DNA from: a virus
Length of the DNA stretch: 64,000 nucleotides
Virus record (IMG/VR): IMGVR_UViG_3300032050_000078
Location: 1-64,000 of that record
Reading direction: 5' to 3' (one strand)
The translations under genes were made by a program, and so were the position numbers. The notes beneath the pieces are model-generated. The model did not search any database. It was not told where the DNA came from and was given only the letters and a program-made list of their open reading frames with translations. Below, piece after piece: positions 1 to 8,323 of this stretch; position 1 is the stretch's first letter, and every line of letters starts with the position of its first letter.

Positions 1-595
1 AATTCCACTGACCAAAAACAAGTTCCATAAACTCCTTCTTATCTTGTTCTTCATATACAACTTTCTTTTTTATGGTTCCATCCTCCTGTTCAATTTCAGT
101 AGGTGTCCCTTTCCACTGAGGTTCTCCCTTAACCTTTTTAATGTGGTGTTTTTTGTATGCAAGTATTACACACTCCTTTGGATTATAAATATACGGACTT
201 GACGGACTCATCCAAGATCCCCAAGCAGTTGTTTTACTACGATGAGGTGAATCTTCTTCTAAATCCACGATACCGAAGAAACCAAACCCAATTTGTTTCA
301 TTAATTGATACATTTCAGAAACAAAGAAAATTCTTCCCCCTTTCTTTTGTCTATTGATTTCATATGGAATATTCAACGCGATTCGTCCATCATCTTTCAA
401 AACATTATATGCTTCAGTTAACCAATTTTTGGCAAATACCAAATACTCCTCAAACTCCACATCATCATCGTGGGTATCATACGCAATCCCGACTCCGTAG
501 GGTGGTGATGTGACGATTAAATCCACAGACCCTTCAGGTAATGTTTTCATCACCTCAATACAATCTCCTGTTATTATTTTTCCTGTTTCTATCAT
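1..595 (-). CDS. DNA methyltransferase, TSPPY type (3' end outside window)
   Basis: About 198 codons are present and the C-terminus runs off the left edge. The N-terminus has GDCIEVMK followed about 15 residues later by TSPPYG, the catalytic loop of N4-cytosine or N6-adenine DNA methyltransferases; SPPY is commonest in the m4C enzymes. The SAM-binding motif expected near the C-terminus would lie outside the window. The ATG (593-595) overlaps the TGA of the upstream gene as ATGA, which fixes the start. It probably modifies phage DNA against host restriction, or acts as an orphan methylase. Target specificity cannot be read from the sequence. Confidence 0.85.
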   Translation of the reverse strand, partial: MIETGKIITGDCIEVMKTLPEGSVDLIVTSPPYGVGIAYDTHDDDVEFEEYLVFAKNWLTEAYNVLKDDGRIALNIPYEINRQKKGGRIFFVSEMYQLMKQIGFGFFGIVDLEEDSPHRSKTTAWGSWMSPSSPYIYNPKECVILAYKKHHIKKVKGEPQWKGTPTEIEQEDGTIKKKVVYEEQDKKEFMELVFGQWN

Positions 596-1431
596 TTTTT
601 CTCCAATGTTTCAATGTGGTGTTGCAAATACCACAATGCTTTTTTAAGATCCTGTAATTCTTTATCTAACTCTTTCTTACCCGCTCTTGAGATATACTTC
701 ACAGTATTACCAAGGGAGAATCCTAAGTCCCAAGCATCAATCACCTTGATTGCTTCATATGGGTTTGACTCTCCCCCATAGTGGTTAGGGTGATTTACTT
801 GTTCCTTTTTTTCTTCCATTTCTTTTTTCTTTTTGTGAGCCCAAAATACTCCATCAATATGATAGGTATTAAATCCTTGCCAGTCAAATGATTCAATTAC
901 ATTATTAACACCTTCAGTAGGATCTTTTGAGGACTTATAATCATCCAAATATACAATACCATCATCATTAATAAAATTAATCACATTATTAATATCACCT
1001 CTAACGCATTCCTCAAAGTGGCACCCATCAATCTCAATAAAATCAAATTTTGTTTTTGATGTGTCTAAAACTCTTGGAACAACCTCAAGGGAGTTACCAG
1101 GAAATAAACTCAAATGTATGTTCCACTTCCTGTAATGCTTGGCAAGTATTGAGTGATTGTTAACAGTACTCTCATATTTACAGTCATCAAATACAAAAAC
1201 AATTATTGGTTTCCTATTAAAATCAGGATCTTCATTAATTATTTTCAATAATGTCTCACATATTAAAACCATTGAATGTCCTTCATTGAATCCTATTTCA
1301 ATAATATTTCTTGGTTTAATTTGGTATACCAAATCTTGTAGGGTATGAATCCTTTCTGGGTACCAACTAATGTTACCCTCACCCTTACCAAACATCATTC
1401 CGGGTAATTTGTTAAATATATTATTTTCCAT
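592..1431 (-). CDS. SAM-dependent methyltransferase fused to a DUF3310 domain
   Basis: Two modules are visible in 279 residues. Residues about 30-190 look like a class I methyltransferase of the Methyltransf_24 or cephalosporin-hydroxylase-like type: IIEIGFNEGHS forms the SAM-binding loop, with FIEIDGCH and YLDDYK further on. Residues about 210-275 match DUF3310, the small phage domain sometimes annotated as nucleotide kinase-like, with NHPNHYGG and later KYISRAGKK. A Lys/Glu-rich linker joins them. I know DUF3310 mainly as a stand-alone short phage protein, so the fusion is notable. It overlaps glnA upstream by 11 bases and the DNA methyltransferase downstream as ATGA. The methyl acceptor is unknown. 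Confidence 0.8.
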   Translation of the reverse strand: MENNIFNKLPGMMFGKGEGNISWYPERIHTLQDLVYQIKPRNIIEIGFNEGHSMVLICETLLKIINEDPDFNRKPIIVFVFDDCKYESTVNNHSILAKHYRKWNIHLSLFPGNSLEVVPRVLDTSKTKFDFIEIDGCHFEECVRGDINNVINFINDDGIVYLDDYKSSKDPTEGVNNVIESFDWQGFNTYHIDGVFWAHKKKKEMEEKKEQVNHPNHYGGESNPYEAIKVIDAWDLGFSLGNTVKYISRAGKKELDKELQDLKKALWYLQHHIETLEKK

Positions 1432-2620
1432 TTAAATCAAATTTAATTTCTTTTGTAGGGATATTACTTCCATCCATTGTTTTACCATCCAATTCAAATT
1501 CTTCATCATTGAAGTATTCTTTTAATAGTTCATCGGTTGGGATTGTTTTATAATCCATCTTAAGGTTGTCCATATCAAGTTTATAATTCATTTTATGTTT
1601 GATGTCGTCAATCTCTTCAGCGTTTCTTAATGATTCACATATTTGATAAATGATTTTATATGGATCAGCATTAGATGATGGTCGTCTATCTTCAACATAT
1701 CCCTTCCATTCTTTTGCGGTTGATTGTGGAACTCTAATTGATGCACCTCTATCTGAAATACCCCAACTAAACTTATTAATTGATTGGGTTTCAAATTTAC
1801 CCGTCAATCTTAATTCATTTGATGAACCATAATTTTCAATATGTTCTTGGTGTCTTGTGGCAAAACTTGAGAAAATTGATTTAAAATGATTTTCACCACC
1901 TTCTTCCCTCATTTTATAATTTGAGAAGTTTGTGTGAAGTCCAGATCCATTCCATTCACCTTTTTGGATTGGTTTTGGGTGTAGTTCAATCCCATAATTA
2001 TATTTTTCGGACAACTTATGTAATAGGTATCTAGACATCCATAAATCATCTCCTGATTTCAATTTACCTTGAGAGAATACTTGATACTCCCATTGTCCAA
2101 GTGCAACCTCGGCATTTATTCCTGTTATGTTAATCCCATACCTTAAACATAAATTCATATGTTCTTCAACAAATTCTCTACCCGCAACATATTCTCCAAC
2201 ACCACAATAATATTTACCTTGTGGTTCCAAGTTGTTTTCATCGTGGCCTAAAATACATTTATTTTTTCTATCATAGATAAAGTATTCTTGTTCAAAACCA
2301 AACCACAAATCCTCTTGTTCATTACCAAGTAATGATCTGGTATTTGATTGATGTGGTGTTCCGTCTGAATTCATAACCTCACAAAGAACATACACACTAC
2401 CAAATTTATCATCCAAATAATGTCTTACAGGTTTTAAAATACAGTCTGAAGTCCCAGTTTCTGCTTGGTTTGTTGATGATCCGTCAAAGTTCCATTCAGG
2501 AAATCTACCCGTTATAAATGAATTTTTTATGTCATCGTAATTAACAATTTTTACCTTACTTCTTAAATTTGGTTCCGGCATATATCCGTCTAACCACAGA
2601 TATTCAAGTTTAATCTTCAT
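1421..2620 (-). CDS. glnA: Glutamine synthetase, GSII type
   Basis: Catalyses ATP-dependent ligation of ammonia to glutamate. The protein carries the GSII signatures NFDGSSTNQAETG and SDCILKP, the active-site FGFEQEYF, the ATP-site segment GEWNGSGLHTNFS, then RLTGKFET and GASIRVPQS, ending with YVEDRRPSSNADPY. These match the compact GSII enzymes of Bacteroidetes and eukaryotes rather than GlnA type I. At 399 residues it is longer than the roughly 340-residue Bacteroidetes enzymes I recall; the extra length is a charged C-terminal tail of about 60 residues. It sits in the operon with two methyltransferase genes. It is likely an auxiliary metabolic gene that sustains nitrogen flow to nucleotides during infection. 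Confidence 0.95.
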   Translation of the reverse strand: MKIKLEYLWLDGYMPEPNLRSKVKIVNYDDIKNSFITGRFPEWNFDGSSTNQAETGTSDCILKPVRHYLDDKFGSVYVLCEVMNSDGTPHQSNTRSLLGNEQEDLWFGFEQEYFIYDRKNKCILGHDENNLEPQGKYYCGVGEYVAGREFVEEHMNLCLRYGINITGINAEVALGQWEYQVFSQGKLKSGDDLWMSRYLLHKLSEKYNYGIELHPKPIQKGEWNGSGLHTNFSNYKMREEGGENHFKSIFSSFATRHQEHIENYGSSNELRLTGKFETQSINKFSWGISDRGASIRVPQSTAKEWKGYVEDRRPSSNADPYKIIYQICESLRNAEEIDDIKHKMNYKLDMDNLKMDYKTIPTDELLKEYFNDEEFELDGKTMDGSNIPTKEIKFDLNGK

Positions 2621-2799
2621 TTGTTTTTATTTATATATTTTATGATTTCATCCTCAGTTTTTCCTTCGCAGAACATTTTGAACACTTCATTTGAAAAGTC
2701 GTCACTAATAATAATTGCATCGGCTGATAGATATCTTGATAGGTTATCAAGATTATTAATAATATTATCTTTTCTGAGTATCCTCTTGTTGAATCCCAT
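2617..2799 (-). CDS. Hypothetical small protein
   Basis: A 60-residue, Asn/Lys/Ile-rich protein of unknown function. The frame is open to a GTG at 2808, but the first ATG is at 2799 and is preferred. Its TGA overlaps the glnA ATG as ATGA, a junction typical of real coupled genes in this genome. Its 5' end overlaps the preceding 46-residue gene in another frame. No domain is recognised. Confidence 0.6.
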   Translation of the reverse strand: MGFNKRILRKDNIINNLDNLSRYLSADAIIISDDFSNEVFKMFCEGKTEDEIIKYINKNK

Positions 2800-2905
2800 T
2801 ATTTTCACTCTTTAATTTGTGATACATTTCTCTAACTTTTTTACCCAAATCACTATCGTTTGGATTTTCCTTAACCAACTTTTCAAAAATTTCTATTATA
2901 TCCAT
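2765..2905 (-). CDS. Hypothetical small protein, 46 residues
   Basis: The frame starts MDIIEIFEKLVKENPND and ends IQQEDTQKR before TAA, giving an acidic helical peptide. The ATG follows the upstream gene's stop after one base (TAA-T-ATG), the kind of tight junction seen throughout this operon. No function is recognised. The main doubt is its 35-base overlap with the next gene. Confidence 0.55.
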   Translation of the reverse strand: MDIIEIFEKLVKENPNDSDLGKKVREMYHKLKSENNGIQQEDTQKR

Positions 2906-2906
2906 A

Positions 2907-3698
2907 TTACTTAACTTTAATTTGTATCACTTTTTTTTCTTTCCCATACATTTCTTGATTAATATATGAAATCAGTTTTCTTTTGAATAATGGTAGTAAT
3001 GTTTCATTGATTGGGAATATATCACTACATTTCATTTCAAACACAGGTAATGATGGTTTTTCTTCATCAGAACTCCATTGAGAAAATGTATTAATTATTT
3101 TTGGTATAGTCAACTTATCTTTTGGTTCGGAATGAATTAAATTTACAAGTGTTTTTTTCTCAATGGAACCTCTTGATGCTGGTGTTATGTTGTACTCCCA
3201 AACATATAAACTATTTGTTTTATTCTCATTGTAGTAAAAGTATCCTTTGTTTAACGATAGATTTTTTTTGTTCTTTTTAATTTTAACTTCAATTGTTTCA
3301 AACACGACTGACCACACGGACTTTGCAACATTGAAGTACTCCATTAGTCTTGGTGCGGAAAATTTTAATATACTAATAAACTCTTGAGTTTCTTCCTGTG
3401 TCATGTCAGGAATTTGTTTGATTTTCAAATCCTTAACAAGGAGTTCATCATCAATCGTATCAAACTTCTTATCAGTATAAATTAATTTTTTATCTTTAAT
3501 TAGGGTTTGAATACTTGCCAAATGCAATGACAACTCTATGAAACCAGGATATAGTTCCATATTATCAAGTTTCTCTCCCATTTTTTGGAAGTAACTTAAT
3601 AATTTATATTCTTTGTGTTCTTGATCAATTGGTTTTTCAAATAACCAATCTGTTTCCATTATAAATTCAATTCCTTTATTTTTCTTTTTTCTTGCCAT
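2907..3698 (-). CDS. Hypothetical protein, 263 residues
   Basis: It begins with a basic stretch (ARKKKNKG) and continues as a mixed alpha/beta soluble protein without signal peptide or membrane segment. The N-terminal part (WLFEKPIDQEHKEYKLL) is Asp/Glu/Lys-rich. I recognise no catalytic motif. It is the first gene of the run leading to glnA, starts about 36 bases downstream of the 502-residue gene's stop, and has no clear promoter of either class recognised here. Confidence 0.8.
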   Translation of the reverse strand: MARKKKNKGIEFIMETDWLFEKPIDQEHKEYKLLSYFQKMGEKLDNMELYPGFIELSLHLASIQTLIKDKKLIYTDKKFDTIDDELLVKDLKIKQIPDMTQEETQEFISILKFSAPRLMEYFNVAKSVWSVVFETIEVKIKKNKKNLSLNKGYFYYNENKTNSLYVWEYNITPASRGSIEKKTLVNLIHSEPKDKLTIPKIINTFSQWSSDEEKPSLPVFEMKCSDIFPINETLLPLFKRKLISYINQEMYGKEKKVIQIKVK

Positions 3699-3734
3699 TT
3701 ATTCAAGTATAATAAAGGTTTTGTCATCTGTAAA

Positions 3735-5243
3735 TTATTTATCGGTTATCATTACAACATAACTTTGGTTACCCAAATTAATAATATCATATGTTGAGTC
3801 GTAACCATTCAAAATACCATAATCCTCATCACCAGCAACATCTTCAATAAATGCCTTTTCATCAATAAAATTATCAACATCCATGTCGTAATTTCTCAAC
3901 CAACTTATAGGGTCATTAGAAATTTCGTATTTTTTATCTTCAACCCTTTCTTCAACCGAATCTTCATCCAAATCACCATCAGGATTTTCTTCAATTTCTT
4001 GTATTTCATATTCAATATCAGAAATTCTACTTTCACGATCATCTTGGTGATCGTCAGTGTCTTCATCATCATATAGTTGACCTGGTTGAACTATCGATCC
4101 GTCTTTATATAATACCCACTTATTTCCTTCATATTTTAATTGAAATTCGTGTTCTTCATCTTCATCCCAAAAATCAAATACAGTTCCATTTTCTTCTTTT
4201 GTTGGGTACTTTATTGGAAACCTGACTCCTTCATTTTCATAAACCCATTTCTCCATTTTAAGAACCCAAAGTTCATCTTTTTGACTTCTACTTAAATCTT
4301 TTACAACGTCATAATTATCAGGATCATCATATATCCATTCTCTAATAACATCTTCAAAATAGTCGGCAACCTCATCACCATCAATATGTCTTTCAACCGT
4401 ATATTGATTAAAGTGTCTATATCCTCCATCATCCAATAATTGTTCAACCCATTCTTTTTTTGATTCATCCGCTTCATATTCGGTTCCAACGGCAATTGTC
4501 ACATCATTAAAATCATCATATGTTGTCATAAAAGATAACATATTATAATGTCCAAAACTTTTGGGTATCAATCCATAAACATCATTATTTTCCTTTCTTA
4601 ATAAATCATCAATGTCTTCTTGTAATTCATCGTATTCACTTTGCAATTCAGATAAAAGTTCCTCATCATTTTCCGCTTCCATTCTATCAGAAATATTAAG
4701 TTGTCTTTGTTCTAAATTTTTTAATTCTCTTTTTTCTTCTGATGTTATTTCTTCTATCTCACCATTTTCAACAAGGTACTGAAACGCAGCATTTGCTTTT
4801 AATCCCTCATCATCAATGTTCGGATAATCTAAGTCCCACACACCATTTTCTCTTCTTTCTTGGGCATCATCCAATTCTTTTCTTCGTTTCCTTATCTTTT
4901 CTTTAGACTCCAATGGTGTATTATAGTACCATTTAGACCCCGTAATTGTCACACCATTTAAAGTTTCTAACTTTGATCTAGTTGCCTCTAATGATCCTTG
5001 TAGATATATTGTTCCAAGATTTGTAACTGGTTTACCTGATATATCTAACCTACCGTTTACTTTTATTTTCTTACCTCTAAACCTTCTTGTCTTTTCAAGA
5101 GCCGCACCATTATATCCAGTTACAGATAATAACTGTTCATATTCATTTGCGGGAATTTCAATAAATTCAGATTCTTCTTCGTTGAGTTTAGTTTTAATTA
5201 TTTTAATTAAATCTGATTCGGTAAGTCTAATTACTTTTTTCAT
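3735..5243 (-). CDS. Acidic hypothetical protein with putative capsid-targeting N-terminus
   Basis: A very acidic protein of 502 residues, rich in Asp/Glu and Tyr, with coiled-coil segments around residues 110-200 and 390-440. The N-terminus (KKVIRLTESDLIKIIKTKL, then NEE) is an amphipathic helix ending in LNE, resembling the targeting peptides of T4 internal head proteins that the prohead protease cuts after (L/I)xE. That role is inference. A short beta-rich segment (about 55-105, IYLQGSLEATRSKLETLNG) looks like a repeat-type fold. A TATTTATA element sits 4 bases before the ATG. No enzyme motif is seen. Confidence 0.75.
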   Translation of the reverse strand: MKKVIRLTESDLIKIIKTKLNEEESEFIEIPANEYEQLLSVTGYNGAALEKTRRFRGKKIKVNGRLDISGKPVTNLGTIYLQGSLEATRSKLETLNGVTITGSKWYYNTPLESKEKIRKRRKELDDAQERRENGVWDLDYPNIDDEGLKANAAFQYLVENGEIEEITSEEKRELKNLEQRQLNISDRMEAENDEELLSELQSEYDELQEDIDDLLRKENNDVYGLIPKSFGHYNMLSFMTTYDDFNDVTIAVGTEYEADESKKEWVEQLLDDGGYRHFNQYTVERHIDGDEVADYFEDVIREWIYDDPDNYDVVKDLSRSQKDELWVLKMEKWVYENEGVRFPIKYPTKEENGTVFDFWDEDEEHEFQLKYEGNKWVLYKDGSIVQPGQLYDDEDTDDHQDDRESRISDIEYEIQEIEENPDGDLDEDSVEERVEDKKYEISNDPISWLRNYDMDVDNFIDEKAFIEDVAGDEDYGILNGYDSTYDIINLGNQSYVVMITDK

Positions 5244-5247
5244 ATTT

Positions 5248-5255
5248 TATAAATA
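5248..5255 (-). promoter_or_regulatory. TATTTATA element before the 502-residue gene
   Basis: A perfect TATTTATA on the coding strand ends 4 bases before the ATG. It belongs to the recurrent set described in the findings. The distance is too short for an ordinary leader, so it implies a leaderless transcript or a role other than promoter. Confidence 0.4.
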
Positions 5256-5299
5256 TTATTGATATACCAAAATTATTTACAAAATACATTCTATTAAGA

Positions 5300-5307
5300 T
5301 ATTTATA
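5300..5307 (+). promoter_or_regulatory. TATTTATA element before the 48-residue gene
   Basis: A perfect TATTTATA 30 bases upstream of the plus-strand ATG at 5338, in the divergent interval between two transcription units. It fits a promoter position. Confidence 0.45.
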
Positions 5308-5337
5308 AGAAAATAAACCTAATAAAAACAATCAGCT

Positions 5338-5484
5338 ATGGGGTGTGGATGCAAAAATAAGAACAATGGTGGAACTCCCGCTACTCAACAAGCACCGGCT
5401 CAAGGACAGCCACAGCAAGTAAAAAATGCCACTGTTCAAGAGTCAGTTAAAAAAATCGTTGAGAAGTATTATAACAAGAGGTAA
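5338..5484 (+). CDS. Small Cys-Gly-rich protein, 48 residues
   Basis: It starts MGCGCKNKNNGG, continues through a Pro/Gln/Ala-rich linker and ends in a basic helix (ESVKKIVEKYYNKR). The two N-terminal cysteines could bind metal or form a disulfide. The gene has its own upstream TATTTATA and a downstream hairpin with a T-run, so it looks like a separate transcription unit. Function unknown; the C-terminal helix resembles the helices at the ends of other putative virion proteins of this window. Confidence 0.65.
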   Translation: MGCGCKNKNNGGTPATQQAPAQGQPQQVKNATVQESVKKIVEKYYNKR

Positions 5485-5508
5485 TTTATTTCTACCAAAG
5501 AAATTAAT

Positions 5509-5538
5509 GGGTGGTTACGGAAGTTTCCACCTTTTTTT
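5509..5538 (+). terminator. Intrinsic terminator candidate
   Basis: GGTGG at 5510-5514 pairs with CCACC at 5527-5531 across a 12-base loop, followed by seven T (5532-5538). It lies directly after the 48-residue gene. The stem is short. Confidence 0.45.
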
Positions 5539-5539
5539 A

Positions 5540-5547
5540 TATTTATA
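5540..5547 (+). promoter_or_regulatory. TATTTATA element before the 338-residue gene
   Basis: A perfect TATTTATA ends 3 bases before the ATG at 5551. As at 5248, this is unusually close to the start codon for a promoter. Confidence 0.4.
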
Positions 5548-5550
5548 GGT

Positions 5551-6567
5551 ATGTCAAAAGTTTTAGATTTAGTAAATAAATTCAATAATGGTGAATGGGA
5601 TGATATCTCTGATGTATTCGGAGGTGATGTAAAAAGATTTTATTCCTATGTAAAACGCGCAGGATTTTTAAATTATTTTGATTTAGATAGTATACACTAC
5701 GAAGATGAACGGTTTGTAAATGAGTTGATGTTATATCGCCTACAAAACGATCCTTCATATCTAAACGAGATTGTTCAGGGTTTTTTAAGTGATGTTGAAA
5801 TTCGTGGTGATGGTTATTATTTAATGTTGAGTGACTTATCTGAGTTATCCGATTTTTTTAAGGACAACCAGTATTCAAGAGAATATAACGATAGAGATAT
5901 TGTAAAAAATGTTTTAGATGAGGATTGGTGGGAACCTTATAGTGATACCGTTTACGATGTTTATAAAGATATTGTTGAAGAACTTAACGAAAAGAATATG
6001 AAATTATTAGCCGAGAGAGTTTTAGAATTGGTTGGTAATCAAGAATTATCTTTAGATGATTATAAAAGTGAATTGTTTAGAGATATGTCGGATGACGATG
6101 GTAGATTTATCATTACTGAATCAAATGTGATGTCTGTTGTTGAGGATGAGGACTCTATGAATTCATTATTTAAAGGTGATTTAAATGATTTGATGAATAG
6201 TTTTCGTTGGTTGGGTGATGAGGCTTACAATCAGGCATATAATGATGAAGTGTACTCGGAGGTATTTGATGAGTTATCAACTTACTTTGAGGGTAAGCAC
6301 AGTTGGGTTGAAAACAAAAACGGTTTAAAAACCGTATATATACCTTATATTAAAATTAAAAACATTAAAAGTGATATTGAGAATTTTTTAAATTCATTTG
6401 CTGGATATGAGGATACTTTATTTGAATATGGTGATTACTCATCAATGTTACGCCATTACATGGGCGATAGTGATGATTTTTTAAGAATCAGGGTTCCTGA
6501 CTATCCAGATAATAGAAAAGTTGTTGAGAATATCAATGACGGGTTACCTGATCGTCTTTATTACTAA
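5551..6567 (+). CDS. Acidic hypothetical protein, 338 residues
   Basis: Rich in Asp, Glu, Tyr and Ser, with no signal peptide, membrane segment or catalytic motif that I recognise. The composition resembles the 502-residue protein encoded divergently (3735-5243), so the two may be related or share a localisation. It is followed after about 50 bases by another plus-strand gene. Confidence 0.75.
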   Translation: MSKVLDLVNKFNNGEWDDISDVFGGDVKRFYSYVKRAGFLNYFDLDSIHYEDERFVNELMLYRLQNDPSYLNEIVQGFLSDVEIRGDGYYLMLSDLSELSDFFKDNQYSREYNDRDIVKNVLDEDWWEPYSDTVYDVYKDIVEELNEKNMKLLAERVLELVGNQELSLDDYKSELFRDMSDDDGRFIITESNVMSVVEDEDSMNSLFKGDLNDLMNSFRWLGDEAYNQAYNDEVYSEVFDELSTYFEGKHSWVENKNGLKTVYIPYIKIKNIKSDIENFLNSFAGYEDTLFEYGDYSSMLRHYMGDSDDFLRIRVPDYPDNRKVVENINDGLPDRLYY

Positions 6568-6569
6568 AC

Positions 6570-6577
6570 TATTTATA
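6570..6577 (+). promoter_or_regulatory. TATTTATA element before the 232-residue gene
   Basis: A perfect TATTTATA just after the stop of the 338-residue gene and 42 bases upstream of the ATG at 6620. It would allow separate expression of the second gene. Confidence 0.4.
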
Positions 6578-6619
6578 ATGTTGTTTTAATTTCATACACA
6601 TTATAAAAATTTAATAGTT

Positions 6620-7318
6620 ATGAGATTAATTAACAAAAATTCAAAAAGAGGAATCGTAAATTTATTTGCCGACTTTATTCTCTCAAAAATCAACAAAACA
6701 GAAAAATCAATTATCCAAGTCACAGATTGTGGTGCATTTATGGTTGTTAATGGTTTAACAACATCAAATGAGTATTTAGACATAAACGAAATTAAAAATG
6801 AGTTCAAGGAATCTTTTGGTGATACCCTGAAGGAGCTGGAAATGTCAGATATTAATACCATTGATGTTGTTAGATATAATCAGGATATAAACACAATTCA
6901 TAAGGGTTGGGTTATGGTAAAGAAAGATATTTTTGTTGAGGAACCTGAACCTGATATTTCAGAAATATCAATTTCATCAGAATTCCCATATGGTTATAGT
7001 TTAGATTGTGGAAGGTTAAACACATATTACTCACATTACATAATGAACCATATGTTTAATTTATTAGGTGTCAATGAAGTATCATTTTATTTCACCACTG
7101 AGGAAGATAATAATGAAGATTTAAAAATTAAAATTATATCCGACTCAAAAATTGACAAGAAATCAATTAAGTCACTTATTCTTGATGTATTTGATTTTAA
7201 TATGGACTCATTTAGAGAGCGTTTGTCGGATTATAATTTAATTGATGATGTCCTGAATCCTGATGGTGAAAAACCGTACCTTAAACAAGATTTATTAGAA
7301 CATATAATTCTATTCTAA
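6620..7318 (+). CDS. Hypothetical protein with faint MetK-like features
   Basis: A 232-residue acidic protein. Residues about 28-58 (DCGAFMVVNGLTTSNEYLDI, then NEIKNEF) resemble by eye the part of S-adenosylmethionine synthetase that reads roughly CETxxxxGxVxVxGExTTxxxVDI. The rest is much shorter than MetK (about 380 residues) and the ATP-site lysines are not evident. It is either a degenerate relative or chance similarity. It ends at a bidirectional terminator. Confidence 0.7.
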   Translation: MRLINKNSKRGIVNLFADFILSKINKTEKSIIQVTDCGAFMVVNGLTTSNEYLDINEIKNEFKESFGDTLKELEMSDINTIDVVRYNQDINTIHKGWVMVKKDIFVEEPEPDISEISISSEFPYGYSLDCGRLNTYYSHYIMNHMFNLLGVNEVSFYFTTEEDNNEDLKIKIISDSKIDKKSIKSLILDVFDFNMDSFRERLSDYNLIDDVLNPDGEKPYLKQDLLEHIILF

Positions 7319-7322
7319 CAAA

Positions 7323-7348
7323 AAACCCCATCCTAAAAGGTGGGGTTT
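7323..7348. terminator. Bidirectional intrinsic terminator
   Basis: AAACCCCA (7323-7330) pairs with TGGGGTTT (7341-7348), with A-run and T-run on the two flanks. It separates the plus-strand gene ending at 7318 from the minus-strand glutaredoxin gene ending at 7354. Confidence 0.85.
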
Positions 7349-7353
7349 ATTTT

Positions 7354-7638
7354 TTATTTCTCAATCCATTCTCTAATTATCTTGACACCGTCTTCTAAAT
7401 CTTGATAATCTCTATCAGGTGCAAATAATTGACTAATCGGTTCTGTCTCAGGATTTTCAATTAACATAAATGCCGGAACAAATTCATTCTCTGTTATCTC
7501 AACAAACATATTATATTCCTCTTCATATTCGTCAATGTCGCGATCAACAAAATCAATCCCTTCTTTAACTAACATATCTTTCATCTCAACACAAAAAGGA
7601 CATCCTTCCATTGTGAATAATACTACTACCTTATCCAT
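7354..7638 (-). CDS. Glutaredoxin-like protein
   Basis: A 94-residue thioredoxin-fold protein. The active-site CPFC lies at residues 13-16 after the strand VVVLFTMEG, and the cis-proline segment is EFVPAFML. It likely reduces disulfides, with ribonucleotide reductase (gene at the right end of the window) as the obvious phage substrate. It overlaps the thioredoxin gene by 8 bases, so the two redox proteins are co-expressed. Confidence 0.9.
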   Translation of the reverse strand: MDKVVVLFTMEGCPFCVEMKDMLVKEGIDFVDRDIDEYEEEYNMFVEITENEFVPAFMLIENPETEPISQLFAPDRDYQDLEDGVKIIREWIEK

Positions 7639-7945
7639 TGATTAATTCTTGAACTAAACCTTTTATTTCATTTTCTTGGAGAACCCCAACTCTTGTGTTA
7701 GTTACATTCCCACCATTAAATACTTTAATTGTCGGTACGCTCCTAACCCCTAATGCCATTGCAACTTCTCTGTTTTGATCAACATCCATCGTATACATCT
7801 GTACATTAGTAGTATTTTCAGTTGCAACTCTTTCAAAAATTGGTTTCATCATTTTGCAGGGTCCACACCAAGTTGCCCATAATTCAACGATTACTTTCTC
7901 ACCATTATTTATTTTTTCTTGTAATTGATTTCCTGTAATTTCCAT
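7631..7945 (-). CDS. trxA: Thioredoxin
   Basis: Full-length 104-residue thioredoxin with the canonical WCGPC (cysteines 27 and 30), the downstream DVDQN strand and the SVPTIKVF cis-proline loop. It supplies electrons to the phage ribonucleotide reductase or to other reductive enzymes in the cytoplasm. It is encoded just upstream of, and overlapping, glutaredoxin. Confidence 0.95.
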   Translation of the reverse strand: MEITGNQLQEKINNGEKVIVELWATWCGPCKMMKPIFERVATENTTNVQMYTMDVDQNREVAMALGVRSVPTIKVFNGGNVTNTRVGVLQENEIKGLVQELING

Positions 7946-7946
7946 T

Positions 7947-8288
7947 TTATTTTAATCTTGTTAAATTTTTTATGAATAACACAACTTCATCAAGTTGTGA
8001 TATGTCGTATATTACTTTTATTTTATAAGTAGTCTCAACCTCCATTTTAGATAAATACAAATAGATACCAGCATTATTTCTAAAAATACCTTCAGTATGG
8101 ATTAAAGAACCTCCATAAGATTTACTATCAAGATACTCAATTGTAAATCGTTTAGTTAATAAAAGTTCAGGTGTAATCGGAATATAATCCATACACTCAA
8201 TAACACTGTACACTTTATTCGTTTTCTCCAATAAAGAAGTAATAAAGTCATCAATCTTTTTAAAATATTTTATTTCACTATTCTCCAT
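7947..8288 (-). CDS. Hypothetical protein, 113 residues
   Basis: Soluble alpha/beta protein without recognised motifs. It ends one base before the thioredoxin ATG (TAA-A-ATG), so it is in that operon, and starts just downstream of a terminator that isolates the operon from the DUF932 gene. Confidence 0.75.
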   Translation of the reverse strand: MENSEIKYFKKIDDFITSLLEKTNKVYSVIECMDYIPITPELLLTKRFTIEYLDSKSYGGSLIHTEGIFRNNAGIYLYLSKMEVETTYKIKVIYDISQLDEVVLFIKNLTRLK

Positions 8289-8293
8289 AATAG

Positions 8294-8316
8294 AAAAGGA
8301 GGGTGATTAACCCTCC
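8294..8316 (-). terminator. Intrinsic terminator after the DUF932 gene
   Basis: On the minus strand GGAGGGT pairs with ACCCTCC (seven base pairs, between 8316 and 8298) followed by TTTTCT. It ends the transcript of the DUF932 gene. Confidence 0.75.
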
Positions 8317-8323
8317 GTTGTTT

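Noticed and set aside
157-357. Plus-strand frame of 66 residues at the left end
   Set aside because: It lies antisense to a clear DNA methyltransferase with TSPPY, so it is a shadow frame.
7354-7638. T4 NrdC-type assignment for the CPFC protein
   Set aside because: Glutaredoxin fold is clear but nothing ties it specifically to NrdC; only the general family is claimed.
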